Source of the DNA: Paracentrotus lividus
Lineage: Eukaryota > Echinodermata > Echinoidea > Camarodonta > Echinidae
NCBI GenBank assembly: GCA_940671915.1
Contig: CALNVZ010003426.1
Coordinates: forward strand, 3,127,195 to 3,191,194
Reading direction: 5' to 3'
DNA length: 64,000 bases
The position numbers and the translations under genes were made by a program. Below, in pieces: positions 22,441 to 35,700 of this stretch; within the stretch, counting starts at the first letter, position 1, and each line of letters begins with the position of its first letter. A model generated the notes under the pieces. The model was not told the origin of the DNA. It saw only the letters and a list, made by a program, of their open reading frames with translations, and searched no databases.

Positions 22441-24234
22441 GTTGAAAGAAACAATGTATAGGTTGCAAGTCGGCGCTACCAACGATTGATTTTAGGACTG
22501 TATTTTGATATAGACGGGAAAAGCATGTTGCCATGACTCGCCCTTATTTGACTCAATACAAACTAGTTGGGAAATACCAGTTGATTTCCTGGGTATGTTG
22601 ACTTTCGGTTTTTACTGCCAAAAATACGAATAACCATCGATTATAAAGCTAGATTCCACGAATAACACCAATTTGATACTGAAACAATTATAAGATCGCT
22701 TGTGCGGTGGTCTAAACAGGTAATATGTGCAGCGTGAAACTGCCTACGACTGAATTTGTATATAAAAAAAATTAAATAAATTAAATTAAAAAAATCAACG
22801 TGGCACATACTTTTTTCAGACACGCAGGTTGCAGGTAAGACATGCAGGAGGTTTTTCCTACGAAAACGTAGGGATCGCAAAAATTTGTGTACCTACGATA
22901 GCTGCATGCAACCCATGCAAGCACTGCCCTACTTTGGCAAAAGGAAGCAAGTGACAAGAGTGGCATTTCTTGGAAAAGAGCAAAATGTGTCCGTCATTTA
23001 CACTGATGTCAATGTAATCGCCTAATGTCTTACTTTAAATATTTCAAAGATGGATCAACTTTGAGACATGAAATTTGGACAGCAAAAAGATGGCACCACA
23101 TGAAATATGTAAACATTAAAAACTCAAATTTGATTAGTATATCACTTGCTTCCTTTTGCCAAAGAAGGGCAGAGCACATGCCAGTCGCGGATCCAGCATT
23201 GGTCCCGGAAAAAAACTTCGGCCAAATTGTCTGGTGATAGTAGCTTTGGCATGGGCCGATGCTATCCTTTGTCAAGTGGATGCTGAATCGGCCTCAGCAT
23301 GCCACGTAGCATACGACCTGTTGTCAGTACAAAATAACCAAATAAATTTTCTTTGAAATATAGGCGTTTTATAACATATTCAATTTTTTTAATAATTTCA
23401 TTTGATTGTTGTTTGTTTCACATACATAAATACGTTTAATCACGATCTTGGAACTTTACACGTTGAGCCTATGGCAATGACAAGTTATACAACGAAAGAT
23501 CATTTCAAGTATAAGCTTGAAAACAACAAACATTTATGAAATGTAGGCCACTGCCTATGCGAGTTAAATTATGATAGGTGAAAGCTGGGTTATAGTCTTG
23601 GGAAGATTACATACAAAATCAATCTTATTTGTATCGTTTGAAAAACCAAAGACATTAAAAAGCAATATGAGATATACCAATACTATACAACAGCTTCAAG
23701 TAATTTAAGCTGCCTTTTTCACAATAAGTCATCCGCAATTCATTCAAATCTCGCTTGAATTCAACTGATCACGGGCGCTAGTGAAACCAACTAGTAGCCC
23801 ATGGTTTACAAGGGGAAAGACTGAAGTACCTGTCCTATAGGGTAGAGATCAACTTATCTTCATGCTCCATTGGATACTCTAGAAGCCGCATTCAGAGTAA
23901 CCACTGATCGAACCTCTTCTTCTATCGTATGTCATTTGTAGCTAAATTGACAGGTGCAGTTTAGAGAGGTAGGCCAAGGCATCATCAGTAGTTCTGATAC
24001 GACATTGCTCATGTTGATGTCTCTGATGGCTCATTCATATCTTGTCAGTACAGTCTGTTGACCATAATGAAGGATAGTATGATCTGGGTTACCACAATAG
24101 CATGCTAATTGCTAAACAGTTTTGAATTTCCAAACATGCAGGTTGTTTGCAGTCCATGCCTGAAGATTTCTGATTGTGTTGAAGGTTGTCAACTTTCTTA
24201 ATTCTTATCAAACGTAACAGCCCGATTGCCAACT
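22441..24234. other. Shared 5' region of receptor gene A and its divergent 7TM gene
   Basis: Receptor A starts at 22440 going left and the 7TM copy at 24235 going right, so this about 1.8-kb stretch should hold both promoters. It is largely conserved in module B, apart from inserted elements. I see no convincing core promoter motif. Confidence 0.45.
22924..23172. mobile_element. ~250-bp MITE (CTGCCCTaCTTTGGCAAAAGG ends)
   Basis: The left end CTGCCCTACTTTGGCAAAAG and the right end CTTTTGCCAAAGAAGGGCAG are inverted repeats flanked by AGCA on both sides. Module B has the uninterrupted sequence near 41037. It has no open frame. The superfamily is uncertain. Confidence 0.75.
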
Positions 24235-25553
24235 ATGTCGACTGATGATCGAGCAAGTTCATTTTGTGATACACCTCCAATGTGACGATTTTGATAACCC
24301 ACAAAGTTTGTGGGTTATCAAAATCGTCACATTGGCCATTGGTATCTTATTAATGACCACCACACTTATTTTAATAACATGTCATCGATGTCTCCGGAAG
24401 CAACATTATATCTTCCCCTACAACTTTGTGCTCGCAGATTTAATCGGTGCAATTGTGTTTGCAGTTTACGAAGGAACCACGCAATTTACAAAGGTATTGT
24501 TGTTCTTAAACATTGTAAAATAAATTATGAGAGTAATCTTTTCACCAGAGAACATTTTCAGATTCTATAGACTGCATTTAAAGAAAAGCCCTTTTATGGG
24601 GTCAGTTGATGTGTGGCATAATAACAAATAATATCGTAGTATTACAAATGATTCGAATCCACTTTTTTCAGATCAAGCAAACAGTTTAACGGAGATTATA
24701 AATTTTTTCATTTGACACAATCAGTAAAAAAAAAAAAAAATGCCTTACATAGGTTAGCTTTCGGTAGCTGGAACTGTTACCATATACGGACCGTGCATTG
24801 CCGAAGCAATGACGGAAAGAAAGATAATTATGCTAGAGAAACGTGGGTCTATAGAAAAAGATCCATTTTCCGTTTGTGTGTCATTTATTTCCATATATTA
24901 TTTTAAAAACATGATTTTTAACGGAATTTGATTTGTTATTTGTATTTTCCAGTTCCAAAGGCTCAATGTCATCAATATCTTTTCAGTTGCAACGTTCGTG
25001 GTATCTATTCTAAGCATTGCTTTAATAGCTGGCTATCAATTCATCACCATTCGTCTAGACCCTTTTGGTATCCTCAACATCATCACCACGCCGCGCATGA
25101 TTGTGACTTGTGTTTTAACGTGGGTGATATCGTTCGCAATGTCTTCAATCATTGCTTTCAGAAGTACGGGTGTTCTCAATACCTTTGTGCCGGTTATATT
25201 CTGGACATGCACTCTCATCAGGACTCTGCTTTATCTTCATCTACCGCTCAATTTCCAAGGTACCGTGCAACGGCAGACTTACACAGGAAAGGAAGAAGGA
25301 GAATCAGAGGGTACTCCGCACGTTTGGTATGGTCTTGGGGACAACCGTAGTGTGCTGGATCTTCCCCTGGGTAAGCTGGTTCCTCACAAGTATCATGGAG
25401 ATTGAGAGCAATCGTCTTTTTCAAGTTGCCGACTTGATAATTTTCATCAACTGGATTGCAAACTCCATCATCTATTGGTGGCGTCTGGAAGAGTTTCGGT
25501 CACTGTTTAAGTTCTGTAGGATCTACCAAACCACGGTAACCGTCAATATGTAG
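24235..25553 (+). pseudogene. Rhodopsin-like 7TM gene, copy A (broken)
   Basis: Homologue of the intact gene at 44683-45972, with exons at about 24235-24493 and 24953-25553. Three lesions are visible against that copy: the first ATG is lost (ATTGCC for ATGCC); a 30-base insertion at about 24277-24306, an exact reverse copy of the next 29 bases, brings TGA after codon 16; and two bases are missing near 25218 (CATCAGGA for CATCACAGGA), shifting the frame before TM5/6. The remaining sequence still encodes recognisable TM1-TM7 in pieces. It is most likely a pseudogene, unless the lesions are sequence errors. Confidence 0.8.
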
Positions 25554-26337
25554 ATAACTCTTGAGAAAGATGTGGAGTGAGATCTGACGTACAGCACGTT
25601 ATCAACGTTAGCAAGATTGACACCTCTATCATAAAGAACACTAACAGGTTTCACTATAATTTAGGAACATTGAGAACAATACTCATTTTAAGGACAAGGT
25701 CTAACAAAATCGATTTATTCCATTGTGGAAGATATCGTGTGCCGAAGTTTTAAATCATAAATACACTGGCCTCGGCTACTTCATGCTACGAATTATATAC
25801 TTCTTCAATAGTATACTTCCTATGTTGAAGAAGTTTATTCTTGATTCCGAAAGTCTGAATGAATATCGTCTATAAACTCCCATTTTGTGAAGGGTAGTTT
25901 GTTAAAGATTGACTTCTTGAGTACTTCCTTGATATAAGAATCAACTCAAATAGTATAAGTGTGGATACCGTTTGAACCAGTGTTGAAAACCTTTATGTTT
26001 ATGTATGTATTTCTATTCCTTAAGACATGGACATAGGTACAGTCATGATTTTTTCTCAATCTGTCGTAAAGATTATATGTTGTCGTTTTGTAGGAGGCAC
26101 AAAGGCACCATCGATATATAATCCTGTTGTCCGATTTAAAAGTAAAATAGAGACTAACATTTTACCTGGGACGCATGGGTAAACGTAAACTGGATTGACA
26201 TGGTATCATATTAAAGCTCGGATAGGCTTTTGACAAGGTCTCCGATGTTGAAAGTCTGATGCAAAAAGACTGCGAAGCAGCGAGAGTGGAGTTCGGAAAC
26301 TTTCTTTCTTTTCAAACAACATTACAATCAGTCGTGC

Positions 26338-26459
26338 TTTTGTGCGTGGGTGTGTGTATGTGTGTGGTGCGTGTAGTGGTGTGCATGTGTTTGCGTGAGG
26401 ATAAGTGGGTAAGTGTGTACACCATTGCCCGATATTATAGTGATACAAACAAACACACA

Positions 26460-26496
<37 letters not shown>

Positions 26497-26497
26497 A
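26338..26497. repeat. TG/CA-rich microsatellite pair
   Basis: A TG-rich stretch followed by a (CA)n tract marks the 3' boundary of module A. It is repeated in module B at 46760-46975. Confidence 0.9.
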
Positions 26498-26539
26498 TAC
26501 ATACAAAATATATGAGGGATAAATAAAACAATACATCAT

Positions 26540-26675
26540 CTACTTCAGAATTTCTGGTGAAATATTGACGTATTCTAATTTCTCTGGAACTTGTGGAAAA
26601 TCGACGTCACCATAAACTGCTTCTTTGGTGTCAGTACTGTTCCCTACAACCTTAACAGTTCCGACATGAGCATTG
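26540..26675 (-). CDS. Alternative terminal (tail) exon of receptor gene B
   Basis: Same size and position as the exon at 8660-8795. AG acceptor in phase 2, 44 open codons, then TAG. It encodes NAHVGTVKVVGNSTDT, then YGDV-x10-YVNI; LEYVNI fits an ITIM and YVN the Grb2 consensus. The two copies differ at several codons but both stay open, and tyrosine positions are kept. In this module only about 65 bases separate it from the main tail exon. Use in transcripts is inferred. Confidence 0.6.
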
Positions 26676-26741
26676 CTGTTTACAGAACTACGCTAATGCA
26701 AAATATATTCGGCATATGAATATACAAATCCAAAATAATAT

Positions 26742-29700
26742 CTACTTCAGAACTTCAGGAGAAAGGTTGACGTAATCTAACTTCTCAGAACCATCGACAT
26801 CAGCATAAACGGCTTCTTCGGTGTCATTACTTTTTCCTGGAGCCTTCAGGTCTTGATAGGCATGGTTCATGATGAGGCTAGGTCGGGGGAGCTCGTAGTG
26901 ATCATGGCTCTTCGGGTTGACTGCCCCTGCTGCTGCTGGGGAAGCACGTAAACTTGGTAGATCTTCTTTCTTCTGTTTCCTCTTCCTGATAGTCAGTTGG
27001 ACAATGAGAGACAAGATTCATTATCATAAGGAAAAAATATATATACAGTATGTGTCCAAAAAAAATGGTACAGTCGGGGGGAAAATAATTTAGGTGTGAA
27101 ATATTTTCAGATAATGTGTGTATGTGGTACCGAATTAAAGCTAAAACATTTTCCTTCTTGATGCACTTTGTTCTGTATAATTTGCTTTAATTTGTAAAAC
27201 AAAAGTTATACTAAATTTTGTGCGACGAGGAACAAATCAAAATTACACACTTCTATTGTTTTGGAGCGCTAAATTCAGGGCCATTATGCGAAACCTACAC
27301 AAAAGCATGGGACGTCGTGCGAAAAATTGATATTTCTTGATTTTTGAAAACTGGTCATATCTCAAAAATTACAGCTCCAAATGTGATGAAAAAAAATAGC
27401 AGAACAGAGTCTAATTTTCCTGCTTTATGAAAATACCAAACAATACCAGGCTGTGATTAGGCTTCATACTAAAAAAAAAAATGTTTTCCACTTGTACCAT
27501 TTTATTTGACACAGACTATATATTTAAAAATGATTTGAAAATCATATTACGTGAGAAAACTTATCTAAGAATAAGAAAAAGTAGAACGTGTTTAATTCTT
27601 AATTCAATATTTGAAGAAAAAAAATCCGTATGAGGTAAAACTTATTGTAAGATTTGTTGAAGACACCTTACCATAGAATCACCAAAGCAAAGACAAAGAT
27701 GATATTTGCGACCAATGATATCGCGCAGATGGTCCAAACAGGATTCGTTCCTTTCATTCGCGGCCCAATTCCTACAAGAAAATTACATGTAAACATTATT
27801 AATAATAAATTCATTTCTGTTCTTATGTATAACTGATCACTCAGTCAGATCTAGAGAAAAGCCGTGGTTACCAGAACACTCCAATACCAGGCATCCAATT
27901 ATTACACAGGTGGACTGTGTCGAATGGAGATGAATTGATATGTTTGATTATTGAGTTATAGGCCTAGGGGACTGCAATTTAGCTGTTCAACAATCTAGAT
28001 TATCTTCACCTTCATATAATCTCATGTGAGATCGTTTAGGTATAAAAATGTTAAGCGTTATTTTGTTTATTCTCTTTTCCCCTTTGTTCATCAAACCTGC
28101 ATTAAATTGCTTTTAAAAATGGAAGTAGATTAATTGATTGATTGATATAGGGTACATGCAGGTAATATGGGCCCACTCAGCTCATTTGCCTAATTTGCAT
28201 AAAATTACAAAATGACACACAGTCTATTCTTTGTTTATATGAATCAATAACTATTGCTCTAACTTTTATTGTGAAGAAAAACAATTATCACCAACCCCCC
28301 TTGTCTGCAATATTCAAATGTTGACGTCATTACCAAAGTGCCCATATTACCTGCATGTGCAGGTAATATGGGCACATGTATTTAATGTATGTTTTAAAAA
28401 CTACAATGACTCTACCATGTCTGGAATTTGCTTAAAATGTTGAAAATCATTAACTTTAAGATATCATTTGAAATTATAAGACCCTTCAGTAAATACTTTG
28501 ACGATATATTTCACTGTTTTGTATTTTGTAGATTATTTCTCTTTTTAATATTATTTAAATATCATTTTCATTATACAAGTCAATAAAGGCCTACAATAAG
28601 TTATTTATATTAATTATATACTGTGAATATACCCCAAAAAACCGTAGCAAAGAGATTGATGCCTCATCCCAATACTAAGTATCAGAATCATTTCCGCCAT
28701 TTTGGATGGCCCATAGTACCTGCACTAATGTTGCTGTGTCAGGCAAGCATTCAATGCCACATTGCACCCCTTCACTACAACAAATTGACCTGTACACGCT
28801 AGTATGATCAAAATGAAACTATAAGCTTACTAAATATACAAAACAATTGAGGTTACCCCCTCAAACACTCTTTCACCATCACATTCTGTAAAATATCAAA
28901 TTTTACATCAGGGTCAAAAAATGACGTATGTTTTTAATACGTACCTTGTTGGTTTTCAGGAATTTTTCTCAGAGAAATTTCAGCATTAGATGCTCTCACA
29001 ACGATATATTTTCGTATACAGTTCATATGAACAACATTATGGTGCTCACACCGGTCGACGGTCACGACATGATTTGCTTCAGGTGGCCCATATTACCTGC
29101 TGGCCCATATTACCTGCATGTACCCTAAGAGACATACTCCAACCCCATACCGACTAACCAGCAAAAAGAACAACATAATGTTTAAATGACCCAAAATGAG
29201 TAACTAATTGCAGGATATTGTCCCATCAAAAATATCAGGGTGACTAAGACATGAAAAACATAGCCCTATAATTATATGAATAATAAATGATAATTAATTC
29301 ATTACATGCACGGGCTATCACTCTCTGCATGGTATAACCCGATGACTTTTTGAAGACAAATGTAAAATTTTATTTTCCGCACACAAACCTCTCAATTATG
29401 GCTTACCTGACATGCCTACCGCAGTAGTCCTCACTTTCACATGAGTTCCTCTTGGCCCTTCTCCGCCTCGCCCTTCCCTGACAGCAGACACACTGATATT
29501 ATAGTCACTGCCTGGTGCCAGCCCAGTCAATACGAACTCCATTATTCGCTGCATACCGTTACTCCCATTAAAAACTGTGTCGATTCCACCGACCTTTGTC
29601 CATTCCTCGTCGTTGGATCCCAGATAGACCAGGTAGCTGAGCACAGGACCATCGCCAGAATCTAGAGATGGCGTCCAGGAGCTCCAGTAGATAGTCACTG

Positions 29701-32700
29701 ATGATGAGCTAATCTCTGCTACCGTTGGAGCAGATGTCAGCACAGGTAATGCTAGGAATGTTAACAATAATATATCTCGTTCTTACTGACTGGTTTTAGG
29801 TCCGATGTCACATGTCAGAAATGATAAAGATACAATCTTTATAATGGATCCTGTAACTTAGTTTCTTAAAGAATCGACATAAACACACAATTATATAATT
29901 CTCCTTACAATAAAATTTATTAAGTTTACCAAGACTTTACAAAGAGGAAAGACCCTGAGATGCTCTGTCCAATTTACTTGGGAGTGTGCAGATCGCTTGT
30001 ATCTATCATCAGATTAAATTTCCTAATACAGGACGTCGATGAGACTGAAAATACAGTATAAAAATGTATCCCATGGTTCATTAGGTGAGGGATTGATCCG
30101 GTAATTTAAACGGGTAAAGGGATGACATTTTATTTTGGCCATTTCGGCTGTCTATAAGCATAAGGATCGTAAACCTGTCGCTCGACTGACAAAGTGAGAG
30201 GAAGGGTTACACAATTATTTTCAAAATGGCTTCATCTCATTAATTTAGGTATGACTGAGGTATTGTATAATACTAACTTCAAAGAAGTATTACCGTAAAA
30301 GGGAAAGACAGGAGAAAGAGTGGCCAGTGAGAAGGATCTAGATTGGTTGGGCAATTCACCAATGTAGCAGAAGATTTTGTCTCCTTCTTTGAAACTATCT
30401 ATTAGGAAACTATTGTTACGGAATCCACCATCGATTCTCGTCTTGGAGTACGTTACTGGTGTGGATGAAGAAAGACTCTGACCGATAGATAGTTTCACGT
30501 CTTCAGGAGACGATATTTCACTGCTGGATTCATTTCTAACAGCACAGGAAACAGAAGCAAAACCAGGATTGGTACGAGGGGTAGTAAACTGGAAATCATC
30601 TGTGGTATGTGAAGGGTGCAAGAAGTTGAAAAAGAATGTAACCCGTGAAAATGTTGTTAAATAGTTTACGTTCAATTAATTAATTTCCTAAAATCATGGA
30701 TTTACAGTGTGTCCTAGAAAAAAAAGGTCAACCTAACTTTGAGAGCCTCATATTATAATAAGGTATAGCTAATGTGACCTTGATATTTATTTCAGTATAA
30801 AGAGTAACTCAAATTCTATTCAATGATACCAAATTTATACCTATAGGCTATGCTTTAACTGACGACTGAGCAATAAATTATTGGTCTCTAAAAACAAGCG
30901 TCAAATTTAAAATGTATCAAGTTTGGGCAAAAGCAACCCTTGCCATATAATCCTTTCTCCCTTTTATGAAAGGACTAAGGAAGGCTGACCTCAAGCAATG
31001 AATGAATGATCAGAAAGCCTTGCTGCTTCTGAAAAAACTTGGAGCAATGTGTTTTCGATTTTTTTTTTTTTTAAACTCGAGTGCTCAGTCATCCATGACA
31101 GTACAGGTTTAATTTTGGTATCACTTGATAGAATATACCAGAACATGACTCACTGAGGACAAGGTACCAGAACATGACTCAATACAATACATGACTCAAT
31201 ACATGACTCAATACAATGTACCAGAACATGACTCACTGAGGACAAGGTCAGGTAATGCCCTAAAAGAGGTAGAGGACTTTAAATACCTGGGATCATGGGT
31301 AAATTCAACCGAAACTGATGTCAAGATCAGGAGGGCAATAGCCTGGAAAGCTCTCAATAAAATGAGTGCTGTCTGGAAGTCTCACTTGTCCCGAGGTATC
31401 AAACTAGGCTTCTTCATTGCAACTGTGGAAACAATACTGCTGTACGGCTGTGAAGCATGGACAGTCACCCCAAAGCTGGAGAAGTCTCTTAATGGGTGTT
31501 ACACAAGAATGCTCAGAACGGTGCTCAACATCAACTGGAGACAACACGTACCAAACAAGACGCTCTATGGAAAACTACCCAAAATAGTTGACAAGATAGC
31601 AACAAGAAGAATGCAGCTTGCTGGTCATTGTTTTCGACACCCAGAGTTGGCCGCCAGCAGTCTCATCCTTTGGGAGCCCACGCATGGACGTCGGGGGCGT
31701 GGTAGAAAACGCAAGACATACCTAGACATCATGAAATCGGATGCTGGGGTAGTTGGAACAGACGAGCTGAAGAACTGCATGCACAACAGGGATAACTGGA
31801 GGATTCGTACTAGGTCTCGGCAGTCTAGCCGACCTGGTAGGTAGGTAGGTGATAGAATATGAGTTACTCTTTGTTATGATATAAAATATTGATGACGCAT
31901 GAATTATACAATTTTAATATCAGGCTCTCAAACTTGGGTTTACTTTTATTTGGGACGCACTGTATAACTACATATACTTGCCTCCTACACATCCGACAAA
32001 AGATAAACTACTGTACTCACAAGCTCCTCTCTGGCAAATGAACTAAGAGTAATTCATAAACATTCTTCAGTAACTCTAGTCATTCGGCAAAAGATCCCAG
32101 ATTTGAAATTTTTGGGGGCAGGGGGCAGCCCAAAATTTTCCTATGTAAACAAAAACGTTCAATTTGTTTTTAAGTAGGCCTAAATATAATGGATTTGTTA
32201 CTACATGGAATTGCATCCAAATTATCCTACACATCCAACAAGAAGCATAAATACTGTACTGTACAAAGCCCCCCTCTGGCCAAATGAAGTTCTGAGAATA
32301 TGACAGCCATTCATCGTCCCATCTTCCATGGTCATCCTGATTCACTGTTAACCAGAGGCAAGCACAGTCCTGTCCGTCTCGACCGTTATCGTCTGGTTGC
32401 GTGGCGCCCACCCATCGTATCTGTATATCGTATATATATTAATAATTATGATGATAAAGACACACGAACAACGTCTTTCTTCAAAATTCTACAAGCCACA
32501 GTATACTCTAGAGTAATTCAAGTCATGTAAATGTATGTGTTGGTCTGTGCTGAATGTGTGAGGAATGCCCATGATGAGAGTCGAGCGTGAAGAGTGGTAT
32601 GTGAGGTGTGTGTGTGTGTGCGTGTGTTGACATATCTACTGAGTTGCTACAAGGTGACATCCTCCCACATTATTGTTTGGTGGCCATTATGGGATAAGAT

Positions 32701-35700
32701 GGGGCTTGAATTCAATTTACTGTACCTCGGTATAGCCAGACGGGTTCATGTATTGGTCTGGGTGATCTAAATTATTCAGATGCCTAACGTGCCTGTGTTG
32801 TAAGAAGGACAATTAATATTTTCTATGAAAGGGTAAAAGAGTGTAAAGGGAAATCGGTCATTTGATCACTATGGAAAGCGAAATTGTTTCGCGGCCCATC
32901 AATAACCAAGTTTCCTCCGAGGATTCACATAGCATGACTAGTGCAGGGACCGCGCAGCGGTTTTTTGAAGAGGAGGGGCTGAGACGAAGTGGGGGGGCTG
33001 TGAACAGTGCTAAAAAAAAAGTCTATGGTCATTTTTGCGTTTTGTATAGTTGCTGAAAAATGGTGGTGCAGCCCCTCCCCCCCCACCCCCACCCAGCCCC
33101 CCGGCTCCGCGCATGTAGTGAAACCCACTATTGCCGTTTTCCGTCTCTCGCCTCCATGATACTGACTACGAACTTCCAGACCGAGATGTGCCGTAAAATA
33201 TAATGCAGCGTCACAGACACGAGCTCTATTCAACATCATGCAAACAAGGAACAATAATCTCTACTTTATTGAAATAAAAAGTATTTCCAACTTACCTCAC
33301 TTCCGTTCCATCGAGCCACAGGAATTGACCTTCGTCCTGTCTGTCATCAGCACCAATCCAAAAGCATCTCCTGTCTCTTAATGCTGGAGTGATGAACGTT
33401 GTTAAGAAGACCTAAAGGTATTTAAAGACTTTTTTATTTGGTTCAAATACATAACTAGTCACAATGGTTCACTATTTTAGGTTAATAAAGAATGGCCTGT
33501 ATTTGCATTTATATACAATATTGAATCATTATTCAATATTTTACATAAATAGATAACAAAAATACAAAATTATTCAATCGATATCGTTAATATCAATAAT
33601 CAATATAAAAGGCACACTATCAGGGTTCCTATTATATTAGGGGAAAACATTGACTGATTTCCCCTGGTTTCCCCACTTAGTTTTCCATAATGGATCTTCA
33701 AAATTGGACCTACATTATTTCCATTCCTGCTCGTCCAACATGCAGTAGTACACGCCGGAAATATCAAAAGCAAAACTCCTTCGCAGGCTGCTGGAGAGAA
33801 AATGGCGATCATCTATGCTTGAAATACATAGACAACTGTATCGTTATCATTGCCTGCAAGTCCATTCTTTGATTCGCGCAGCAAAGAAAGAGTACAACCT
33901 GCAACGAATCAAAGACTATTCTGGAGACTCCAGACAAACGACTCTTCAGAATTGCTGGTGATCTTATGAACAGAAAGCAAAAATCGCGCCCTTTCTTACC
34001 ATCATACGTTTCGGCTGAGACCCTAGCTTCACGCTTCAGCACCTTCTTTGTGCAAAAGATAGAAGCTATCCGTGCCTGCTTGCCAAACATCAGAATACCA
34101 CCAATGACTCGTCAAACAACAGCAGTCTTGGACTCATTCACACCTGCCTCAGAGGATGAAATTCGCAACATCATCTCAAAGTCACCAGCAAAGTCGTGCG
34201 AATTGGATCCAATCCCTACTTCTCACTTCTGAAGAAGTGTATGACTGCCATTGTTCCGACTGTCACACATATCATAAATTCGAGTCTAAATACTGGAGTT
34301 GTCCCTGAAGACATGAAAAGTGCGATTGTACGTCCAACTTTGAAGTAATCAGGGATGGACACTGAGTCTCTTCAGAACTATCGTCCAATATCCAACCTGC
34401 CGTACCTCTCGAAGATCCTGGAACGTTTAGCATACTCTCGTCTCTTAGAATACCTACAAGGAAATGGACTTCTTGATATCCAACAGTCAGTCTACCGGCA
34501 GGCTGTTTCCAGTTTGCGAATCTTTCTATCACCTTTCTCTCTCTCTCTCTCTCTCTAGCTTTATCAGCTTACTACTTACCATTCATGCATCCCCAAACTA
34601 CTACTGTTAACGGAGCCCAGGGCCAAACACTTGGGTCCTTTTCAGGACCGGCCCTGAGCATTATTTCGTCTAACATTGAAGGCTTAACAGGCTCAAAAAA
34701 GACCTTCTGGCAGCAAGGATCATCAATGTGATATCCTTTGTCTTCAGGAAACCCATCGTGGTCCTACCTCATCCGCCCTCGCATCCCTGGTATGTACCTT
34801 ACATTAGAAGACCTCATGAAAAATATGGAAGTCCATCTTTGTTCGTCACGGGCTGACAGTCGACAACACCTTCCTGTCTGATACAAATGATGTTGAAAAT
34901 CCCTCCATCAAGTTGTTAGGGATAAGTGTGAGCTCTGTGTATAACCTCCAGCAATACCTTTGATGTCCCTAGACGGCCACTGACAACGGCATTAACATCC
35001 TGATAGGTGACTTAACAGTCACAGTGCATCTTGGGGCTACCAAAACACCAACGATGATGGTGAACTCGTGGAGACTGGGCAGACTCCCATCATTTGTCCC
35101 TTATCCATGATGCTAAGCTCCTTTCATCTTTCAACAGTGCAAGATGGCGCAGAGGTTACACCCAGACTTGGCTTTTGCCTCCAGTTCCATATCCACCAGT
35201 GTGAAAGCTGGTCTTTGACCCTATCCCCATACTCAAACCGCCAATTGGACTTAGGGTAAATGCTGTTGTCACTCCTAGACCTGTCCTTCGCGTCGTCGTT
35301 TCAACCTCCAAAAGCAAGTGGAAAGAGTTTGCTGAAGATCGTGACTCCTCCATCAAGGATCTACCTGCAACCCCAGCAACTATGACTCTTTCGTCAAGTT
35401 GGTAAGGAATCCTCGAGGCGACATATCCCCGTGGCTGCCGTACCAACTTTATCCAAGGCCTCACAGATGACTCGAAGGTCATGTACCTTGAATATGTAGA
35501 CAAGTTCCAGACAGACCCCTTCTGCGATGATACGTAGAGGCTGGAGACAAGCTTACCAAGACCATAGCTGATTGCAGAAGAGAAATGGCAAGAATTCATT
35601 GAATCCACCGACATGACACATAGCAGTAGGAAAGCGTGGAAGACCATTCGCATCCTCGGCAACAACTTCACTAACCGAAACCAAGAACAGAGGTGACTGG

